Assembly (NCBI GenBank): GCA_029204225.1 | Contig: CM055106.1 | Location: 46,806,633 to 46,870,632 of the forward strand | Direction of reading: 5' to 3' | DNA: 64,000 bases | DNA from: Diphasiastrum complanatum | Taxonomy: Eukaryota > Streptophyta > Lycopodiopsida > Lycopodiales > Lycopodiaceae | Shown here: piece by piece, positions 1-10,731 of the stretch | Layout of the letters: every line of letters begins with the position of its first letter | Numbering within the stretch: the stretch's first letter is position 1 | Translations under genes and position numbers: made by a program | The notes under the pieces: model-generated | The model's database searches: none | The model's input: the letters and a program-made list of their open reading frames with translations, nothing else | What the model was told of the DNA's origin: nothing

Positions 1-700
1 GCAGATTATTCTGTCTTATTTTTTCTCTTGTTTAGGATACCATTTTTTGACTTAATAAGATAGGGGTTGCGAACAATTTAAATCTAGAAAACGACTTGTT
101 TCTGCAGTCTTCTGATAATGTCTGAAAAGGAATCACACGCAATCTTATATATTGCTTAGATAGTATTTTCCTTTGTTGATGGCTTCCGTGCGAAAACCGA
201 CATTCGTTTGCTTTGGTTAACGGAGTATCCACTTTTAATGCCTGGATTTCCAGTGGGATACAAAACGTAACATATAGAGAGCTTCAAAGAATGAAGCGAA
301 GATAGATTCCAGCTCTGAGAACTGCAGAAAATGATTGGAAACACTGTTATGAGAGATAACATTAGAACTTGACTCTTATTAGTCGCGTTGAAACTATTGG
401 GAGTAAGCAACATGTCACCCATGTGGTGGCACATGTGCAGATCTTAACTCTCAATTGAGTAGCCAAATAACCTCTTTTGTCCTGTCTTGTAAGTCATGAT
501 CTGTGGTTCATTGCCCGGTTCTTGATCTTAGTTTGCAGCTCTTGTATGTAGAGATTTATTCGCCATGGCACCACATTGGTAGTTCGCAATGTTCTTGTAG
601 AGCTATGCGTTCAGGTTTATGGTTCTTGTTCTTATAAACTTTTTGAGTCTTTCTTGTGTTGCTTTCATGACTCTTTGTACAATTGTTTAATGTGGTCTAC
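1..700. other. Unassigned non-coding sequence
   Basis: No protein family, RNA gene or transposon domain could be recognised on either strand. The open frames here are short and show no family motif. It may be intron or flank of the PV42-like gene downstream, or decayed repeat. Confidence 0.4.
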
Positions 701-701
701 A

Positions 702-984
702 TGGAAGGGGGTTAAGTGCATTTCAAAAAATGGACTTACTCCTCCACACTTATCCGCCACATTAGTAGTAGCATAAGGCTTTCACACAAGGCCCCTTTTT
801 GCAAGTAAGGGCAAGTGATCTATTTTTGGACCTCCCCCAGAAGTGGAGTTACCCCATGTTGGCATCCATTCTTGCCACATAGGATGCCACCTAGCGGTAA
901 GTGCCACCTTAGGCCACTTGAGGTAATGACCTCAACTGTCTAGAGAGGAAAACTCTAGGTCCTCTCCACTTAACCCCCTTTCCA
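702..984. repeat. Short inverted-repeat unit, possible MITE
   Basis: Positions 702-718 (TGGAAGGGGGTTAAGTG) reappear in reverse complement at 967-984 with one extra A, giving 17-18 bp inverted ends about 280 bp apart. The interior has no coding capacity. Size and structure fit a miniature inverted-repeat element, but I could not define a target duplication, so the call is tentative. Confidence 0.3.
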
Positions 985-1754
985 TTTGAAACCCCGCTTA
1001 GTGCATTTGAGCAAGTGATTGTCATTTTTTTTTTGAATAGCCTATGGGCCGATGTTCCTTGAACAATGACTGTTACAAGTTAATTGGCACATGTCTTCTT
1101 TCTTAGAAAAGGGAGCTTGTTGTTGAGGTGAAAGGGAAGGTGGCAATGAATAACTCTAGCTATGATGCACAAGTTCTAGAGAAGTTTGAAGGCTACGATC
1201 TATGGAAGATACTTATAGGGAAGAGAGAATGCTAAGCGAACCTGAGGGATTGAATGTGGTAAAGGGAGATGGAGATCTGACAATGCAATGGTTTGAGGAA
1301 CTTCAAGGAGCCAAGGAAAACTTCCATGCTCTAGGGGCAAGGGGATACTCCACAATATGGATGAGTTTATTAAAATGTTGGGAAAGGAAAATTGCCCAAC
1401 CAAGAGGACGAGGAAGAATAAGGGAATGTTGCCAAGGAGGGGACTAAGAAGCACAAGCATGCATAGGGGTAGAGAGACATGAGCAAGTTGTTACTACAAG
1501 GAGCTTGACTAATCTGCCTCAAGTGTAGGAAAAGACTTGCCGACAAGAAAACGAGAAGAGGAAGCAAACCAAGTAGAAGAGAATTTTCTATTCACAACGT
1601 TAGTGGAGGGAGACTCAAATGAGGACAAAGAATGTCTATAGGGGTTGTCCAAAACAGTGGCCCTTTGAGCAAAAGTTGATCTGTGTTGCATGCATCCAAA
1701 GCAAGCAATGGAGGTTGCCTATTAGATATTCAGTAGGTTGTGTTTACAGGGTGC

Positions 1755-2010
1755 TAAAGCTAATCCATTTTGATGTGCGTGGGCCATTGTAGGCACGATT
1801 GTTGGAGGTGTGCAGTTCTCCGTCCTGATTGGAGATGACTATTTTTGCAAGCTTTTTGTTGATTTGGTCAAATCTTACGTTTTTGAGAACTTTTAGTAAT
1901 CCAAGGCAATGGTTACAGAGACAAGCTAAAGGTTGCAAGGATCAGAAGGAACAACGAAGGTGAGTATTGCTTAGGTGAGTTCAAAAGAATAAACAAGAAG
2001 GTTATGACTG
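1755..2010 (+). pseudogene. Copia integrase remnant (copia A)
   Basis: Reading across several frameshifts and stops, the plus strand gives LIHFDVRGPL, then GDDYFCKLFVDL, then KAMV and NNEGEY..EFK, in the order and spacing of the copia integrase core (HxDVxGP, the second catalytic region, the RSDNGGEY-like box). The Asp of the first box survives; NNEGEY replaces the usual DNGGEY. Sequence back to about 1040 may be earlier parts of the same element, but nothing in it is diagnostic. It is old and cannot encode a protein. Confidence 0.6.
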
Positions 2011-2499
2011 TTTGAGAAAGGCTAAAGCCAAAAAAAATTAGGTTAGAAAGTTGAAACTTAGATTCATCATTCATCATTCAACAATGAACATTCAACATTC
2101 AACATTCTATATGTAAGTGGTAACTACTAATATAATACGTTAAATACCAATCAAAATTGTAAAACCATTAGTAACTAACTACTGAATCCTGAATCCTGAA
2201 TCCTGATATTCCTAAATTCTAATTAGTAATTAGATAATCGACTAACAGACTACAGTTAACTTTAGGAATCAGACATTTCAAATGAGAATCCATAATATAT
2301 CATGATTCAAATTTCATAACATAATAATAAACTGTAAATACATATGCTAGGTGCCTCATGAGTCCGGTCACCAATGTAATGCCACATGCGACATGTCACA
2401 TGTCTCAGCTCTGATGATAAATCATGATGTGTAAACAGCTCAAGAGTCAATGCTCATCTAGTGACATCTACAGACTACAATCTACAACGTACAATGAGC

Positions 2500-4205
2500 A
2501 CTCTCAGCTCTCCTACGCCTGAATCTCCTACTCACTGGTGCTGTGGAGCCTACTGTGGTCTCTCGAGTGGCAGCTGCGAAATCCTCATCGGAGGCAGAGG
2601 TATGATGCCCTTCATCCTCATCCCCACTCTCCTCGGACTCCTCATCCACATACTCCTCCTCCTCTGAGGACTTTGACCCTGACGATGCCTTAGACTCAGA
2701 CTCGTCGTCGCCTCAGGGCTGTGAGCACAGGAGCTCCTACCCTCTCTTGCCGTCCTCCTGTGCTCTGCTCGAGTGACAGGTCCTGCACACAAGGAGGGAC
2801 AAACGTATTATTGTCTGCAAATTAGTAAATTACAATAATCAGTTCAAACTTCGAAAATCTAATTCAAGACCTTAGACAAGTGACACACTGTCAACTTTGA
2901 ACTGACAAGCGGCAAGCCTGAAGTGACAAGTCAAAAGCCTAGCACATGCAACGAGTTGTCAACCTTGATAGCAAGTACTAACTTCTAAGAGCCTAGAGGC
3001 TAGAGCTAAATCCTAATTTCTCACCTGCACTCTGCATAGCCTCCTCATGGAGGAATGCATACACGTCCTCCTCTGCCTGGTCTCTCGGTGGCAACTCTGG
3101 AACCTTTGCCACATCGATCTTATCAGAATTAACTGATGCACATGTCACAATGCACATTGAAATCAGGAGTCAAAAACTATAAGGGCTGACAAAAGTTAAA
3201 ATTTAGCTACAATTTACTATAATGGTTGATCTATTTAGTATGTACGAACTGCCAACTGGGATAACGTGTTAGAAATTATAATTTATGGCTTACTTGGATA
3301 GGCTCTGGGGTGGTTTGGAGTCTACCCAAAAGTCTCAGGTTGGCGTGTACGTACACCAACCTCTCCAACTGTGCAGAGGAGAGTCGATTCCTCTTCTTCG
3401 TGTGAATTAGGGAATGGACATCAACCCCAAACTTCGACCACCATGACACGGGATGCAGCTAGCCTGAGTCACAGTTCAAGGGGCAGTTAGTACTAGCAAG
3501 TTGCAACCAAGTTCCAACAATATGATTGAGTAATTGTGCAGTAAAATGTGAAATTTCAAGTTTAAACTGTAATGTTAAAACTTAAATGGACGGTGGACCA
3601 TGGTCAGTTTACTACCGTCTCTCAAAAGCGCCGGGCCAGTGCAGAACTCCAAGGTCTCCTGCCTGAAAATCTGGAGCTCATCCAGCAGGTTAGCCTGCTC
3701 AAGTACATCAGGATAAACTCGGGAGATATAGGCATTCCAGCCATCCCTGAGCTCCCTATCTGTGAACTGCTCCTCATTCCTCCAAAGTGGATGGAGTATG
3801 TGGGCCATGGTATGTAGGGGCTTTTGAAACCTCTCCCACATGCTCTGCCAAAGGAGCCGGGAAATTAGAATGATTTCAAACATGATTCAAATTTCAAACA
3901 TTAGTTACAAGTTACAACTTAGAAGTTTCAAGTTAGAACTTAGTACCAACTACGTACTAGTAACTACTAGCTAGTAAGGCTTAAGTAATAAGCGTCAGGC
4001 TTCAGCGAATCGCAATATACCTCTCTGGGCTAATGGTCGTGCAAAGGCTCAACTGCTCGCCCAACCTATCCATGAATTCGTACAAGAGGCCCAATGTGTA
4101 GCCCTCTCGATCTGTAAGGCGCAGAACAGTGTAGATAGGCTATAGGCCCACCACAATGGATCGAGCCTCATCCCAAAATGATGAATTCATAACTGTCCGC
4201 TCGAA
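2500..4205 (-). pseudogene. hAT-superfamily transposase relic, multi-exon
   Basis: Five minus-strand blocks fit one hAT transposase. Block 1 (4205-4018) reads FWDEARSIVVGL, a stop, then PIYTVLRLTDREGY, the mid-region seen in plant hAT proteins. Block 2 (about 3845-3580) reads MAHILHPLWR and GWNAYI. Block 3 (about 3450-3300) carries the C-terminal dimerisation signature: VSWWSKFG, then IHTKKRNRLSS and LVYVHANLRL. Block 4 (3125-3030) and an acidic tail (about 2720-2490, EEEEYVDEESEE) follow. GT and AG dinucleotides flank the blocks (donor after block 1, TTTGGCAG before block 2, donor after block 4, TGTGCAG before the tail), so introns seem preserved. The in-frame stop in block 1 and a frame change in the tail argue that it is inactive. 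Terminal inverted repeats were not located. Confidence 0.75.
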
Positions 4206-6303
4206 TCTCTTACTACCCTAAAGCTGCTTAAGACCTAAACCATAATGCCAAGGGAACCCTGAGACCTACCCTAACCATGAAACTCTAAACCCTACACCTA
4301 GAAAAAATTATACAAAAGGGCCTCATGCACATCAACCACATGATTGCTCAAGGTGACTGCCTATGCAAATAGAAGCTTGGGAACGTGCAATCACTCTCTC
4401 CCTAGCAACCCTACAGCCAATCCTAGCAACAGGAATCAGCCTCCAAACAAAGCAAAGAAAAAAGGGTGAAAAAAAGCTTCAAGAAGTTTCTTTACTTGCA
4501 AATCTCCACAGTCACTCTTGTCCTCTTCTATGGTCTACAATCACCTTCCACGCATCATGCCTTCACATGGAGTGCTCACACAAGCTATTTGGGCTCCTAT
4601 TCCTCTCTCCACAAGCTCTTCATCTCTTCAAGAGGTGCACTGGAGATGGGGCAGGCTCTTAAAAAAAATTCAGAGTATTTGCTTAAACAGCGTTCCGGGG
4701 TTCTGCAATGTAATGTTCTGGAACACTCCATTCCAGAATGTGTTGTCCCGGAACGCCGTTCTGGTGCAACGTAGTTTTGAATTAACAATGGATCTGGATA
4801 ACCTATTCAAGGATCATAGTTGCAGTGGAACGCCATTTTTGAAAATAAAATAAAACAATAAATACATAACAAAAAAACCCTAAATAGCGGCTGGAAATAA
4901 AAAAATTAGACTGCTTAAAAAAAAAGTGACTGCGAGGAAACAAAAAAAAAACAGTAGTAATCTGTTTCTTTTTGGAAAAAAACAGAAGAATAAAATCTTA
5001 ATGCACATTCGAGAACCCTAATGGGTTTCCCAGATCACTTTCCGGATTGCATTCCAGAACACATTCCAATAGAAAACATGCAATTATGCCAAGGATATAG
5101 ATGTTTATGTGAATTTTAGCTGTATTTCAAGTAATTTTTGCTGCAATTTTAGAGCTAATAAAGTCTTCTAGCTCCTCATATGGAAAAACTTAGCCTTTGC
5201 CTTCATTGAGTTTTGCACATCAAGTCTAATCTGAAAGATTTTGATTTTGTGTGGAATAGCTTGCCCATACTATTGTTTAGTAATGAGCTTTAGTAAAAAT
5301 GATGCAAAGTTTGAAAAATCGATTAAGGTTTTTTGCAGTTGGGCTTTTATCGAGACATACAAAAAAAGAAAGGTGTTGTGTTTATAGAAGTGAACATTTT
5401 GTTCTTGGCTGTTTCTTCTGGATATTTTATATATTGCCTAGATGGTCCTTTGTTCCAATGAATGGTGGGAAATCTTGTGGATACAAGTTGCACAGTTCAT
5501 CTAAAGTAGAAAAGATCACCTGTAACGTTCCGACCCAGTATGTTCCGGAACGTATTGTACGGAACGTACAGTACGTTCCGACCCAAAAGGATCGGAACGG
5601 GTTTCTAAGCTGTAACATAACATGTGTGCCTCGTCTTTCTGTTTTAGTTAAATATGAAAGGGTCATCTCTTCTGTATATAGATCTTCTCATTATTGTACC
5701 AATTCAATTGTTTTGTTCCTCTATGAAGGCTACAGGGAAGTTGTGAATAAAGTTCAAACTATTGAGCATTAATGGTTTAATTTTTTATATTTCAATACTT
5801 GGTGTTGTCAAGATGATTAATTGTACATATGAGAAATGGAGTGAGATTTAGATTTCTTGTTTTTTTCCTCCATTTGTAACTTGTCAAAGCTGGTTGTCTT
5901 TCACTTCTTTGTTAGTATTGGGCCTTCCCGTCAGATAGAAACTCACGCTTGGGCATTGATGAGCCCATAAATGATGCCGGGTAATGTCTTGTGGTTTTTG
6001 TGCTGATGGTTTGATGTGGACTTTGGACTCACTTTTATTTTCTGTTCAATGCACAATCCAATGATATCAATAGCCTCTCTGTCAGCTAGGATTTACTTCT
6101 GAATTAGCAAACTTATTATGAAACCTAACATGTCTTTATTGAGAGAAATGCGTAAATTGGTCAAGACCAAATAACACCAAACACAGTTATGGCTCTACCT
6201 ATTGGTGTGAGGAGTCGTAGAATGCGCATTTTCCGAATGTGTTTGAAACGTGGCTAAAAAATATATACATATTTTGAAACGTGCATTGTATTTTTTTTGC
6301 AGA
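4206..6303. other. Non-coding stretch with CGTTCCG/CGGAACG clusters
   Basis: No gene recognised. The stretch holds two clusters of the words GTTCCG and CGGAAC (about 4690-4775 and 5525-5600), a weaker GGATTGC/CCAGAAC patch near 5040-5065, and A-rich low-complexity sequence near 4850-4990. The 5525-5600 cluster contains an almost perfect 19-bp dyad at 5561-5579. The open frame at 5299-5772 simply runs through this cluster and resembles no known protein. Confidence 0.5.
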
Positions 6304-6546
6304 TTAAGGACCATGTATAGAAAGTGAGCAGCTCAGCCACCTCCACTGAGCTTTAGATATTAGGATCGTTCTTCCCCAAAACTCGAACAAAGTCACTTCG
6401 CAAGGAATTTGGATGCCCCCAATGTGATAAAACCCATATTCCTCAACTTTTTCTAGAAGAATTTTGAACAAAGGGTGGCTCAGATAGTGAGTTTTGATGA
6501 AGAATATTAGCCTCTGTGGGCCAACATATGCCACAAGATAACCCAC
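6304..6546 (-). pseudogene. SAUR auxin-responsive protein fragment
   Basis: The minus strand encodes about 80 residues starting GYLVAYVGPQRL, then YLSHPLFKILLEKVEEYGF and GGIQIPCEVTLFEF. These are the core motifs of SAUR (small auxin up RNA) proteins: GYxxVYVG, the YLxHPLFxxLLxxAEEEFGF box and the GGxxIPCE motif. SAURs are small land-plant proteins that inhibit PP2C-D phosphatases and so promote cell expansion. A TGA stop lies directly before the first conserved Gly-Tyr, only GTG could serve as a start, and the N-terminal VPKG leader is not seen in frame, so this looks like a truncated copy. A short upstream exon cannot be excluded, though SAUR genes are normally intronless. Confidence 0.75.
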
Positions 6547-6649
6547 TCACATGTTAGAGAGGACTGAATTCGCATTTTGTCTGTAGATTTTGTGCTGTTT
6601 AAACGATTGTAAGGACCTGCTTCTTCACAGCACTCCCTTCCTTACGTAT

Positions 6650-6705
6650 GAAACGCGTTCGGTACGGAACGGTACATTCCAAACCATAATGTTCGGAACG
6701 GGCAT
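6650..6705. repeat. Third CGTTCCG/CGGAACG cluster
   Basis: A compact run of the words GCGTTCGG, ACGGAACGG and TCGGAACGG. It repeats the vocabulary of the clusters near 4690-4775 and 5525-5600 and lies just upstream (on the plus strand) of the PV42-like exons. Confidence 0.5.
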
Positions 6706-7422
6706 CTATGGTAGTGGGGACCATTAGGACAACTTATTTGCATACTCTTCTGTGTGCTAGCTCCCGTATTTTCATTGCTAGGCAAGTATCACTTTTACTT
6801 CTTTATTCAGCATGGCTTGCTGGGCTGCTCCTAACAATGGAAATGATTTGCCAGCCCATTGACCCAAATTCCGTTGCTGGAAATGTTTCCTTTATACTGT
6901 GATTGACTAATCCCTTTGATATTGTCTGGACTCTGTCTTGTATTTCTTTTTATATGGTTTGCTGAGATACATGTAATTTATTCTGCCTTTTCAACAGGAT
7001 GCCAGAAGAGCGTTTTGGCAATTTGCTAAAACTCTGGAGGTTATGGAAAGACTTAGTTTTTAAGCTAGTGACATGATGATTTAGCTCACTATAAAACTCA
7101 AGTCTGAATGCACTCTGAAGAAACTGATCGTGACGTTTTCTCTCTCATTATCAAAATTTTTGGTGACTAATGGGTTACTTGGGAGCTTTTCTTCTAATGC
7201 AATGCAAAGATTATGTTGGCCATGTACTTCAAATGTTTCTGTATCATTGTCAGCTGAATTAGCAGGCCATCTCAATTTCACCTACTTCTATCCAAGGGCA
7301 GAGAATGTGTTAAGCTTTGAAAAACTAGAATGTAGGGTAGGTCTGTTTTTCAGCATGTTTTATGCCACTGCCAAGAGATTTGAGTTGAGGTTTAATTCCT
7401 TCTGTGATATGCATTTCAACAG

Positions 7423-7768
7423 GATATATGAAGCTCTGGAACCGATGAGCAAGGGAATTCATCGAGCATTAGTTCCTATTGAGAGCCACATAGAGCACGC
7501 CACTGGGGTGGAACTTAATGAATCATCACCAGGTTATCATATGATGACGCAGACAGATCTTGTACAGTATATTCAGCATCATGCAAAGGAACTCAAACCT
7601 ATCATTTCTTCTAGTGTTGTTGAGCTTGGTGCACTTCAGCACCATGTTTTTGCAGTACCAGCTGATATGAAAGTAATGGATGCTGTCAAGTGCATGCGCA
7701 ATGCATCTCTAAACGCTGTTGCTATTGTGGAGGCCTCTGCAAATGAGGAGAAATCAAGTGTTATCTCT
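7423..7768 (+). CDS. PV42-like CBS-domain protein, penultimate exon (partial gene)
   Basis: This exon encodes the middle of a SNF4/AMPK-gamma-like CBS protein of the plant PV42 family. Diagnostic segments are MSKGIHRALVPIESH, YHMMTQTDLVQYI and AVKCMRNASLNAVAIVEA, which match the second and third CBS repeats of PV42a-type proteins. The acceptor is TTTCAACAG ending at 7422; the donor is GTAAGT at 7769. The exon opens at codon position 3 and closes on a full codon, so it joins in frame to 8551. PV42-type proteins bind SnRK1 kinase subunits; CBS repeats usually bind adenine nucleotides, but no ligand is shown here. The exons for the first CBS repeat were not found between 1 and 7422, so they lie further upstream behind a long intron, or are lost. 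Confidence 0.8.
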
Positions 7769-8550
7769 GTAAGTAGTTTGAAAACATAGTTTCAAATGTT
7801 TTATTGCCAAGACAGTAAGCAAAGCCCTGAATTCTATGATGTCCTATAATACAAATACATGCAACAATTCAGAGAACACTACTGGTTATGCTTGTATGGC
7901 TCCATTCTCAGATTTCTTTCTTGTTTAGGGGTTATCTTAATAAGTCTTTTTACATCCTTGGTACTTTAGATACCTGTGCTATGTTCCAAAGTTGATTTAT
8001 TGGTCCAACCTTGTAGGCTAGCTTTTCAATTTTTTAGTGTGCTGCTGTATGTTAGCCTGTGGAAAATTATGTTTTGTGGTTCCTTTTTAGTGATGTTACT
8101 TGCACCTTAGCCTTCTAAACTAACATCCAAAGAGGATCTAAGTTTCAGCTCAAGGGAAAGTTGGCATTGCCTTTCAGATTTGTAAGGCTTCAAAAGGATG
8201 TATTTATTTTTTATTTTGCATTAAGCAAGAAATTTGTGGTGTGTTCAGAAAACAAAGTTTTTGTTTTCAGAAGATGGGTATAATCTTTGTTTGAACAAAC
8301 TGTAATGATAAGACCTAATATTATTTTCTACGGCGGGATCATTGTTAAGTTCTGCAATCTCCTCTCATTGAAGCTTTTCTTTTTTTTAACTTTGTGCCAT
8401 GTGATTAGAATTGAACATAGGATCTGTTATTTTTTCTCCAAGAGCCTTTTTTCATTCTAGATAATTTATTAGCTATTTAGAACATAAAGATAAGCTGTCA
8501 TTTTCTTTCGTCAATCTTTCAGGAAGTGGCTGAGAACTTTGTCCTTGCAG
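7769..8550 (+). other. Intron of the PV42-like gene
   Basis: A 782-bp intron, T-rich, bounded by GTAAGT and CCTTGCAG. Removing it joins ..SSVIS to GIGRKLVGTF in phase 0, which restores an unbroken CBS-domain reading frame. No transposon sequence is visible inside it. Confidence 0.8.
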
Positions 8551-8895
8551 GGCATCGGTAGAAAGCTCGTTGGAACTTTTTCTGCAAGTGATTTGCGGGG
8601 TTGCACATCGGATGTTCTTCGTGCCTGGTCATCCCTTTCTGTGCTGGAATTTTCAAGAAAAGCCTTTTTGGCCAGAAGATATGGATTTCGGAATGTCCTT
8701 GCTGCAAATGAAATGGAAGAGAGTGAGATGATGAAACCTGTTACTTGTTCCTTACATACATCACTTGAGGAAGTTATTTCTAACGCTTTGGAACGCCATA
8801 TTCGTCGTATTTGGGTGGTTGACAGCAAGGGGCACTTAGAAGGTCTTGTGGCTCTGTCTGACATTTTGAGAGCAGTTCGAGAGAGTACACGATAA
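8551..8895 (+). CDS. PV42-like CBS-domain protein, last exon
   Basis: The exon starts after the acceptor CCTTGCAG and ends at a TAA stop. It encodes KLVGTFSASDLRGC, then EEVISNALERHIRRIWVVD, then LEGLVALSDILRAVRES, which are the third-to-fourth CBS repeats and the canonical C-terminus of PV42-type SNF4-like proteins (VGTFSASDLKGC and VHRVWVVDxxG in the angiosperm family). The open frame continues about four codons upstream into the intron, so the splice site rather than an ATG sets the start. Codons are intact, with no frameshift across both exons, which suggests a living gene. The first CBS repeat is not in view. A closer relation to KING1-type gamma subunits is possible but the motif match is weaker. 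Confidence 0.82.
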   Translation, partial: GIGRKLVGTFSASDLRGCTSDVLRAWSSLSVLEFSRKAFLARRYGFRNVLAANEMEESEMMKPVTCSLHTSLEEVISNALERHIRRIWVVDSKGHLEGLVALSDILRAVRESTR

Positions 8896-10705
8896 GCTTA
8901 CGCAAATTCTTCCAAAAAAAGTTGAAAGGAGTACAGCTGTTGCTTAATCTTGAAGAAAATTTGAATTGATCGCACAGGATGGAGGCTTAATCTCGGTTGA
9001 ATCTTTTGTTGGTAACTAACCTGGTCATCACATACATTACAGTGGATCTGGCAAAAGAAATGCTTCGATGATGTTTCAATGAAGGAAACTGTAAATTCTC
9101 AAAAATTTGAAAATTTTGCTTGTTAATGCTTTGCTATTGTGACTGAAGTGCAGATAATCTTTCTTCAGCATTGTCCATCTCTTAGTTCTGTACATAAGAC
9201 TGACATGATGAAAATATAGACCACAGTTATGAAGTCTTGCTCCAAAATAATTTTATAGATTGCTTGGGCCATCAACAACTTATCTACTTAAATGCTGAGT
9301 CAGTTACTATGTTTTGCTGATGTTTCATCACAACCAAAAGTATTAACGAATCAAAGATTGGTCAGTTACTTTTTGTTGTTCTTGTTAAAGGAACTGTGAT
9401 TCCACCTTTTAAATTATGAACTTATGCCAGCTTCATGTAGTTTGAAAGGGTGAATTGCTAACTAAAAGTGGCAGTATTAATAGGATTGCTACTTTTGAGA
9501 CCTTTCTTCTTAATTTTTGTAGAACTTGTGAAGGGCGAGGGAATTATTCTTCCTGTCAAAACTTTCTAGTCTTGTAAGCCACTTACATGATTAGCAGTGC
9601 CATTATGACCTCATCTTCTTTGTGACATTCATATCCTTTGTCAATGTAAGAAGTTCACCATTCTGCCAAGGCAAGGCCCCTGTTTATAGTTAACTCGAGC
9701 TTTAGGAATTCTTAGGTTTGTTCATTGGAATGAAGATGCAGCCACAACTTTGTCACTACACCAAATAGGAAATGCTAATTTCCAATTGGAAGTCATTTTT
9801 AGAGTTTTAACTTCGTATAAAAAGCTAATATGCCCTTTATCTGCACACCCATCAGTCAAACATAATAAGGTTTGCCTATTGAGCAACTCAAAAGCACCAT
9901 ACGCGAGTGTTTTTGGTTTTTCCTTGTGTAAAACCATTAATATCGTTTGTTACACCGTTGTGCTGGAATCTGTTCTCTCAATGATTGATCTCCTTTTTCC
10001 ACCATGTCTCCCTCTTTATATGTTGCTCAATTTCCTTTTTTGTATTGCTTGTTTCATGCTAACAACCCACATAATCCATCATGGCTCTATCATGGGGTGT
10101 TGTCGTGAATTTTTAAAATGAATATGAGACTTTTTGCTATTTATTGAAGATTTGAAGTTTGCAATATCTATTTTCTTGGTTTGAGCAATGCTATCGTTAA
10201 TGTTAGGCAACAAAACCATCTTTTAGGTTCTTCTAGGCTCTAAAAGTTGGGCCATATTGTGGAAGGAGGATGGTCTAGTGTTCCATGTTTATAGTTCTTG
10301 GTGTTGCCGTTTGTTGCAACAAGAGTTAAGATGAATGCTTCTGAGATTTGCACATTAGAAATTGTGAACAAATCACATCCACTATTTCTTATGTTGTGTA
10401 TGCAATTTAAATTAACCTCGCAATCTTGCGTCGTGAATATTGCCTTGATCAGAGCCGAGGGCATGAGGATGTAAAAAGACAATATTCATAAGGTGGTAGG
10501 TTGGCTAGAACTTGGAAAACATCCATTGAAGACTTAATATTAATATTATGAAGGGTGTGAAATAAGAAGACCACTCATTTTCACCAACCACCAACAAAAA
10601 AAGCCTCCGCACAGAACTCTAGCTAAGAAAAAGAAAAGGACAAAAACATCCAACACTCAAACTAAACTATAACCGACGAACCTGAATTTCTACGAACCTG
10701 AATTT
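8896..10705. other. 3' flank of PV42-like gene and unassigned sequence
   Basis: The first few hundred bases are the probable 3' UTR and flank of the PV42-like gene. The rest is AT-rich. Open frames here (for example 9750-10121 plus) have no recognisable domain. Nothing else identified. Confidence 0.4.
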
Positions 10706-10713
10706 TTTGGCGC

Positions 10714-10731
10714 CGTTGCCGGGGAATAGAT
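10714..10731 (+). other. Isolated Asp-tRNA-type primer binding site (Ty3/gypsy remnant)
   Basis: The string TGGCGCCGTTGCCGGGGA, preceded by TTTT, is the classic plant Ty3/gypsy primer site complementary to the 3' end of tRNA-Asp. The same site, slightly changed, occurs at 13242 and 58115 beside recognisable LTR ends. No gag or pol could be read downstream of this copy, so it marks the stub of a decayed or deleted element; its LTR would be the sequence just upstream. Confidence 0.6.

Noticed and set aside
5299-5772. 157-codon plus-strand frame
   Set aside because: Passes through the CGTTCCG cluster; no domain, and composition typical of random AT-rich sequence.
7130-7422. Open frame running upstream of the PV42-like exon with an ATG at 7130
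   Set aside because: No PV42 or CBS similarity before 7423, and a good splice acceptor (TTTCAACAG) ends at 7422, so this is intron.
9750-10121. 123-codon plus-strand frame
   Set aside because: No recognisable domain and no splice or promoter support.
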